Of a stretch of 64,000 nt of DNA, positions 58,132-64,000 are shown piece by piece (within the stretch, counting starts at the first letter, position 1; each line of letters begins with the position of its first letter). The DNA comes from Protula sp. h YS-2021 (Eukaryota > Annelida > Polychaeta > Sabellida > Serpulidae): positions 27,714,116-27,778,115 of the forward strand of contig OX457026.1 of the NCBI GenBank assembly GCA_949752745.1, in the 5' to 3' direction. The notes under the pieces are model-generated. The model saw nothing but the letters and a program-made list of their open reading frames with translations. It ran no database searches and was not told where the DNA came from. The position numbers were made by a program, and so were the translations under genes.

Positions 58132-59703
58132 GGTCATTTTTAATCCAATAAAGGTAAGAATTTCTTCTAACTGTAAAACTTGCCGAGAATGCGGTGACTG
58201 CTTTGGTTGGTATCCAGGACTGGTATTGATCCGGATATTGATATTGAGTGAAGGACACTTATTGCATGTCGTAGTTTGGTTAAATGTCCAATTTAGCCTG
58301 CCGCGCATGCCCGCACTTGAAGCAAAATTAATACCTTGTAACAACAGGTATCACACCTCTTTGTTCAGGTTTTTAGCTGTTCGATTAACAGTTAGAGGGC
58401 AGCTGCCCAGGGAAATATTAAGGAAATCCTTAATTGAATCTTATTAATACAATTTGATCTACGCAAACACCAATAATTAAAGGCATTTTGGATACTTTTA
58501 TTTGCTTTATTCTCTCCGTTACGCTGTAAGGTACATAATACAAAACGCGCTGCTTTATAAACAGGTAAAACTATTTGATATTTTATCACGACTCTAGCTG
58601 TTTCGGACCGGACTTTATTTTGAGACAGAAAAAGGCGAACATCTGTCCCAAAAAAAAAGATAAATAAATAAAGAGAAAAATGGAGATCTGTCACAAAGTG
58701 TAAAGATACCAAATGACGCCATAGAAACGAGCTCCGTCGAGGTCTTTTTCCTTCATTTAAAATGTACCGGATATCATTTCAAATTTTTTATTTAAAAACC
58801 ATTATATGAACGATATTCGGAGTTAATTCAAGTTAGGCATGCTCGATAATTCTCAATTAGCCTCACGCTGTGTGAAAACATTTATGTGAAATAGAAACAT
58901 TTTATAAAATAAAGGTATTTATGAAACATAGTGACAGGCTTCTGTCAACACGTTAACTATCTGTTTAAAATCACCAGGAAGAATTATAATTCTTCCAAAT
59001 AAACACAAAATAATTTACAACTACAATAAAATCGCTCAAAATATGATAGACAGTTTTTAAAATATTGCACACAATGGTGGTTTTCATTATAAATTGGTCC
59101 AGCTTATGAAGCCGAATTCTAATTAGTTACCCAGGGCGTAGGAACTGTATGTCAATAAACTGCAGCCACAGACGAGAAAAGGAACTGCTATTCCCCAGAT
59201 TTGTTAAATATGCGCCACCTTACATAAAACGACATGCTAAGAATTTACAAGAAAATTTACGGCAAATTTGGAGATCCTGTTAAATTTATTTGGTGACAAG
59301 AACATTTTTTAATAATTATTTATATGTTCACAGTAAGAGCATGGCAACAACGGAAGATCAAACTGGAAGCTTACGTGAAGCAATGTAAGTACCCTAAAAT
59401 CCATTTTATCTGTAGCCTTTTACACGTGTAGGAGACACTAAAAATTGACGTAACAATGACCTTCAAAATGAGAACTATCACAACTGGATTTAATACTGTC
59501 TTAAACTATAACATCACCCAAAGCAATATACCACAGATAGGGCCATCGGATCTAAAATAAATAATAATGAATTTGAATACGTTACGCTCCATTTAAACAT
59601 GATTTAGGAAACACTGTTCCATGTCTTAGTGTATATATAATACTTCTCCAAATCGCGGAGTAGTCAACAGGCATTATCGACAAGTTTTGAAACTGAACAC
59701 TGT
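58132..59703. other. Spacer between the two CFAP144 genes
   Basis: No coding exon is supported. It should contain the promoter of copy A and the 3' UTR of copy B. An ATG-to-GTAAGT stretch at 59341-59385 on the plus strand looks exon-like but has no supported continuation. Confidence 0.5.
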
Positions 59704-62700
59704 CTAATTCAGGTTTTCTGTTTGTTCTTTTACTCTCCAAGCAGCGTCCATGTATTTTGTGATGGCTGAATTCGATCGTGGATGATGCAGACGCCGGTCA
59801 TTCCTGTCAGCATCAATCTAGAAAATGGTAAGTTGAATGAAGTACCAGGACATTTCCCAAAAACAATCTACGACGAACGAAAATATAACTTAGAACTAGA
59901 CCATCGAAGGACCATATGGCTAATGCCACCTTTGATAGATTAAACTAAAAATGTAGTTATTTTGGAACAACACAGCAGCTCCGCTAAATTAAAATGCAAA
60001 TAAAGCAGCGAGCAAGGGAATTTAAAACCAACTAAAGTGGCTTCTTCTAAGTGATAGATTTTGGAGACGTATAAAATTTTTAACACTGTCAGCATTTACA
60101 AAAATCAACAACTACATTGAATAAATGCGAAAGATAACTCAGCGCAATAAACTAAACTGGGGAGAAGAGGGAGCTCTTATTCTTCAAAGCGATTGGCATG
60201 TTCGGCTGAAGACCGCAAAGACCAAAGACTCCTCCAAAGACCCCCCTCCCCTCCCCCCCCCCCCCCTCAAAAAAAAAAAAGTTTAGCAATTCGAAAAGTT
60301 CGCTGATTTCTTTTATCTGACAAATCCGCGGGTGAATACATCCTAACATTCCGAACCCACCCAAACACCGGAGGGGTAGGGAAGCAGTTAAGAATGGGTG
60401 AGATTATGCAATACACTAGATTGGAAGGACCATGACGGGATTTCAGAATTATATCGGTTAGACAAACTAACCAACCAGCTATAGGTTCCTTTGTTTTCGA
60501 CAGTTCTACCTTAAGTATCGTCAGTGCACACTATCTATCCCTTTATGTATTCCGCCTTGCTACCAATACCGGTAGCCTGCATGAACTTTCACCTCGTGTA
60601 ACACAAAGTCCGCAAACAAACACTCGTCGCTTATGAGAGCGCACACTGTTTACCATTCCGCTAGCTCATGCTTCATCACTGACGTTTTTTATCGATAAAA
60701 CACAACATCAAAATTTTCTTTCGCCTCAGCACCAGAATGGATATAACCCGATATTCCTATAAAATTTCGAATCTCTAACTGTTCGCGTTTTTGACGAGTT
60801 CCGTGGAAACGATTTGCAAAGAAAGAAAAAAAAAAGGAAAATCGCTTTCAGCCCACGAACTTCATTACAGTAGGAAAATGAGACTTGCCAAGAGTTATGA
60901 AAGTCAATTAAAAATGTAATTTTTTTAAGTGGAGCCAAACTGCGTTTTTATAAAATTAGAAGAGTACATAAGAAGAACAAATACTCATCACTCAATTCCA
61001 ATTTTATTTCATATAAAAAGAAATAACACCGAATGCAGTATTTTTATGTGATGAATATTTGCAAAAATTATTTGGATTTTTTTTTTGGTTCTTTTTCTTT
61101 TTACTTCTCAAGCTTTAAAGACATGCAACGCAAAGGACGGCTTAAATCATTCTTACAACACTTCTGCACTACGAGACGAAGAGTGAGGAAGCTATTGCAC
61201 TGACATCGGTGTTCAAAATGTGAGTTTTTTTTTGTTTTGTTTTTTTTTTGGTTTTTTTTTTTGGTTTTTTTTATGTGTGAGAGTTATATTTACCAGAGTT
61301 CAAATATCTTATGAAAATTTCCGAATAAACAAAACAAGAATGGTGTGACCAAGTATCAAGAGGCCTGTAGGGTTGCCAAAAAGTGATAATAGTATTTTAA
61401 AAACCGGCAGCTAAAAATTTTTCAAAGGCAGCCTAATCTCTGGCGGATCCCAAAAAAAGTAATTGTCAAAGAAGCACTAACCTTGGACTACGCTTAAGAA
61501 ATTTAAATCAATCCAACTAAAATTACTTACAGAAGACTAACTGTATTGAAAAATGAAATCGATAGAAATTGTGGGGGACGAAGCATTTTATAAACTGGCT
61601 CACAAAAAAATCAACATAGCGCCAATTGGCAATTTTTTGGTGATTCGCCAAAAACGTAATTTTGAATGAGATCCGCACGTAGGAAACATTTCTATAAATT
61701 TCAAAAATAGAAGAACCTCTGTGAAAATTGGTTAACAACAAATGTCAAAATGACACCACTCGGCGAATTTATCGCGAATCGTCAGAAAGACATTTAGGCC
61801 AGTTTTTGGCGAATCGCCAGAAAAAGTAATTTTTCAAGACAGGACCACCAAAGGAATATTCCAACAAAACGAACCTGATCAAAATTGAGGAGGAGAATTA
61901 TTACAAGTAAAAGTTTACATATGTCATTACACACGACGGATCCCTCCCCCACCCTTCTTGATGTGATAAGACCAGCCCCACGATGTCGACTTGTCTAAAA
62001 ACAACCTTTGAAACTTGAATATCAGAACCCACATGCTATGACGTTGTTCTGCTTGACTACAATTGGCCATATTTCAATCTGTTGCAACAACAATGACAGT
62101 AATAAATCATCATAAATACCGTATTATGTAAATAAACATTCTATAGCAAATACAAAAACCAGATTTTTTTGTATGCTTCTCCGTAATAAACTACCAATAA
62201 ATCGATTCTTCACACTTCTTATACCAAAGGTTGGAACTAGCTTGACGATGTAAACTGGTGTCTTTCGCAGAAAGGAATGGAATTCATATTCGACTGTTTA
62301 ATTACCGGTAGTTCATCCTTGAATAACATATTAATATTTTTTAACATTTAATAATAACAAAATAAATTGCTTATTAATATAATATACAACCTGTTTTTTA
62401 AAATGCCGGTAGTTCAATGTTAAATAACATATCAATATTTTTTAACTTTTAATAATGAAATAATGAAAAGATTGCAATTTCAGTGACATTCGATTTATCG
62501 GTAGTCTATTCTGGAACACCCTACCAAAAGATACCTGGTTCTTATTTGCTTCAGAATTCTTTTTTTTTTAACGGTGTCTTAATAATAAATAACACACACA
62601 CTTCAAAGGTATTGAAACAAATACTCACCAACGGTTTTGTTATCCATCCGACTTCTTGTGCTTCTGTTTGTGGAAATAAATACTTTTTTACCGGTTCCTG

Positions 62701-63286
62701 TTGTGCTCTTTCAATAACAGTCTTGAAAGTATCTTGAAAAAAAAATGCATGATGCATTTTTTGAGAGCTTTTTAAGCCATGCGAACATATTCAACTCATA
62801 CTTACGGTCAAACTGCCAACGCCAACATAAGCAAAACACCAGATGGACTTGAAATCAGATCAATTTGAAATTGTCGAAACTGTACCGATGGAATTTTCAA
62901 AAATTTCCGAAAAAGAGCTTTAGCACACAAACTAGTGACAAACATTTAGGATTAATAATTGGGATTAAGGTCGCCGTCTCTAAAAATCATCATTTAGTTT
63001 CCCAGTCATTGTCGATAAAATAATTTTGCCGATACTTTAATTGATAAATTCTGATAAAATTGTAAAGAAAAGTTTTGACAAATAATTTGTAAATCTTCGT
63101 AATTACTTTTATTATAAATATTTAAACAAACACCAGTTTGTTGAGATTTTGACTAAGATTAGTTAATGATATAGTGTCAGACACAGTGTAAAATGTTAAA
63201 TAATTTAATATTCAAATCATACTCACTATCTTCCTCGCCCTCTTCTTGGTCGTGGTATGAATTCGGTTTACCAGACAAGCAATGAA
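59704..63286 (-). CDS. CFAP144: CFAP144/FAM183-family ciliary protein, copy B, exons 2-4 only (5' end beyond window)
   Basis: Exons on the minus strand: 63286-63227, 62732-62629 and 59817-59704, ending in TAG. They encode about 91 residues. Motifs: HCLSGKPNSYHD (exon 2), EPVKKYLFPQTEAQEVGW (exon 3), and DRNDRRLHHPRSNSAITKYM followed by DAAWRVKEQ (exon 4). Exon 3 is 104 nt in both copies with identical phases, which shows common descent. The predicted first exon, with the TEFSINPF-type motif, was not found up to position 64000 and should lie just outside. Exon 4 keeps the ITKY-DAAW pattern that I associate with the family, so copy B is the more conserved and probably the standard orthologue. 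The exon 4 acceptor region reads as a donor on the other strand, which can mislead gene finders. Confidence 0.87.
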
Positions 63287-64000
63287 CTGAAACATAAACA
63301 CCAGCCTTAGTGCATGGTATAAGCCAAATCACACTGCGCAATAATTCTGAGATTTGACTGCAAACGAGCCAGGTAAGAAATAAAAGAAATAACAGGGCAA
63401 TTTCGCCTACGATGCAAGGAACATTCAAATTGACCAGCACATCGTAATTGGCTAAGTTACAAACCGGTCTGTTGGCTGATGAAAATTATTATGACTCATA
63501 CTAAGAATGTATTAGTGAATCGCGTGATTAAAAGTTTGTAAATAAATGTGAGACAACCGGCGCAAACGCTGTTGCCGCATTTAAAGAACACATTTTCAGT
63601 TTTGCCAATTACGATGTGCTGTTCACTTTTATGTTTCTCTCCTTGTAAATGACAAATTTATTTGCACCAAATAGCAATCGTGTTTTAACAAACCATATAC
63701 TACTTTTAAAAAATAAAACCTTTAACAAATAATTTGAAATTGCAATAGCTTGCGAGTTACTTTTGCTATATTTCGTCTATTGTTAACTTCATTTTTACCC
63801 GATTGCAATCAAAATGCAAAATACTGTTGCGCGTTTCATTCGTAACACCCAAAGCGTATTCTGCTACTGGGCGTTGTCGTTTGAATCGGGTTTGGCTCCG
63901 CAGCAATAGCATTTTCTTGAAATTGCAATAGAGCCCTAAAATTTACCTTAACTCTAAAACTGGTCCATAATACGTAAAAAGTCATCATATTTAACAGCTA
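63287..64000. other. Probable intron 1 of CFAP144 copy B
   Basis: No first-exon match is seen on the minus strand. Since exon 2 begins in phase 1 at 63286, this stretch is expected to be intron. Confidence 0.5.

Noticed and set aside
59341..59827. Plus-strand exon-like stretches (an ATG-led stretch ending at GTAAGT near 59385, and one with a GTAAGT donor at 59828)
   Set aside because: The second is the reverse of CFAP144 copy B exon 4, whose acceptor reads as a donor on the other strand. The first then has no supported downstream exon, and joining it to sequence near 61115 gives no clear family match.

Overview
The window is eukaryotic nuclear DNA: split genes with GT-AG introns, AT-rich non-coding sequence, long microsatellites and heavy repeat content. 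Short repeats ending in GGACGGACAGACGG-type runs, together with the style of the transposons, suggest a lophotrochozoan, most likely a mollusc and perhaps a bivalve. That assignment is an inference.

Four host genes can be assembled exon by exon. (1) 743-5953, minus strand: a complete seven-exon ABHD2-type alpha/beta hydrolase of 409 aa. (2) 44200-53374, plus strand: a complete nine-exon EBNA1BP2 (yeast Ebp2 family) of 307 aa, a nucleolar 60S ribosome biogenesis factor with one GC-AG intron. (3) 54654-58131, minus strand: a complete four-exon CFAP144/FAM183-family ciliary protein of 136 aa, tail-to-tail with EBNA1BP2. (4) 59704-63286, minus strand: exons 2-4 of a second CFAP144-family gene in tandem, whose first exon lies beyond the right edge.

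Between ABHD2 and EBNA1BP2, from about 8.6 to 39.7 kb, lies a very large inverted repeat made of satellite DNA. A roughly 925-bp monomer is repeated about 12 times in plus orientation (9.2-19.7 kb) and about 13 times in minus orientation (22.0-33.3 kb). The two outer edges are homologous and inverted, and each carries the same 47-bp near-perfect hairpin. A third hairpin copy sits at the centre. Diagnostic variants recur every three monomers (about 2.78 kb) in one array and every two monomers in other stretches, so higher-order repeats exist. A block of about 1 kb of 145-147-bp tandem repeats interrupts the plus array. An apparently intact 5.4-kb I-superfamily non-LTR retrotransposon (ORF1 gag-like; ORF2 endonuclease-RT-RNase H) interrupts the minus array, with a 7-bp target duplication.

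The rest is transposon debris and simple repeats. Intron 1 of EBNA1BP2 holds a decayed RTE-like reverse transcriptase split by a hAT-type MITE; intron 3 holds a TA-flanked MITE. Several minisatellites and poly-C/poly-G runs are scattered through introns and intergenic DNA. No tRNA, rRNA or CRISPR array was seen.
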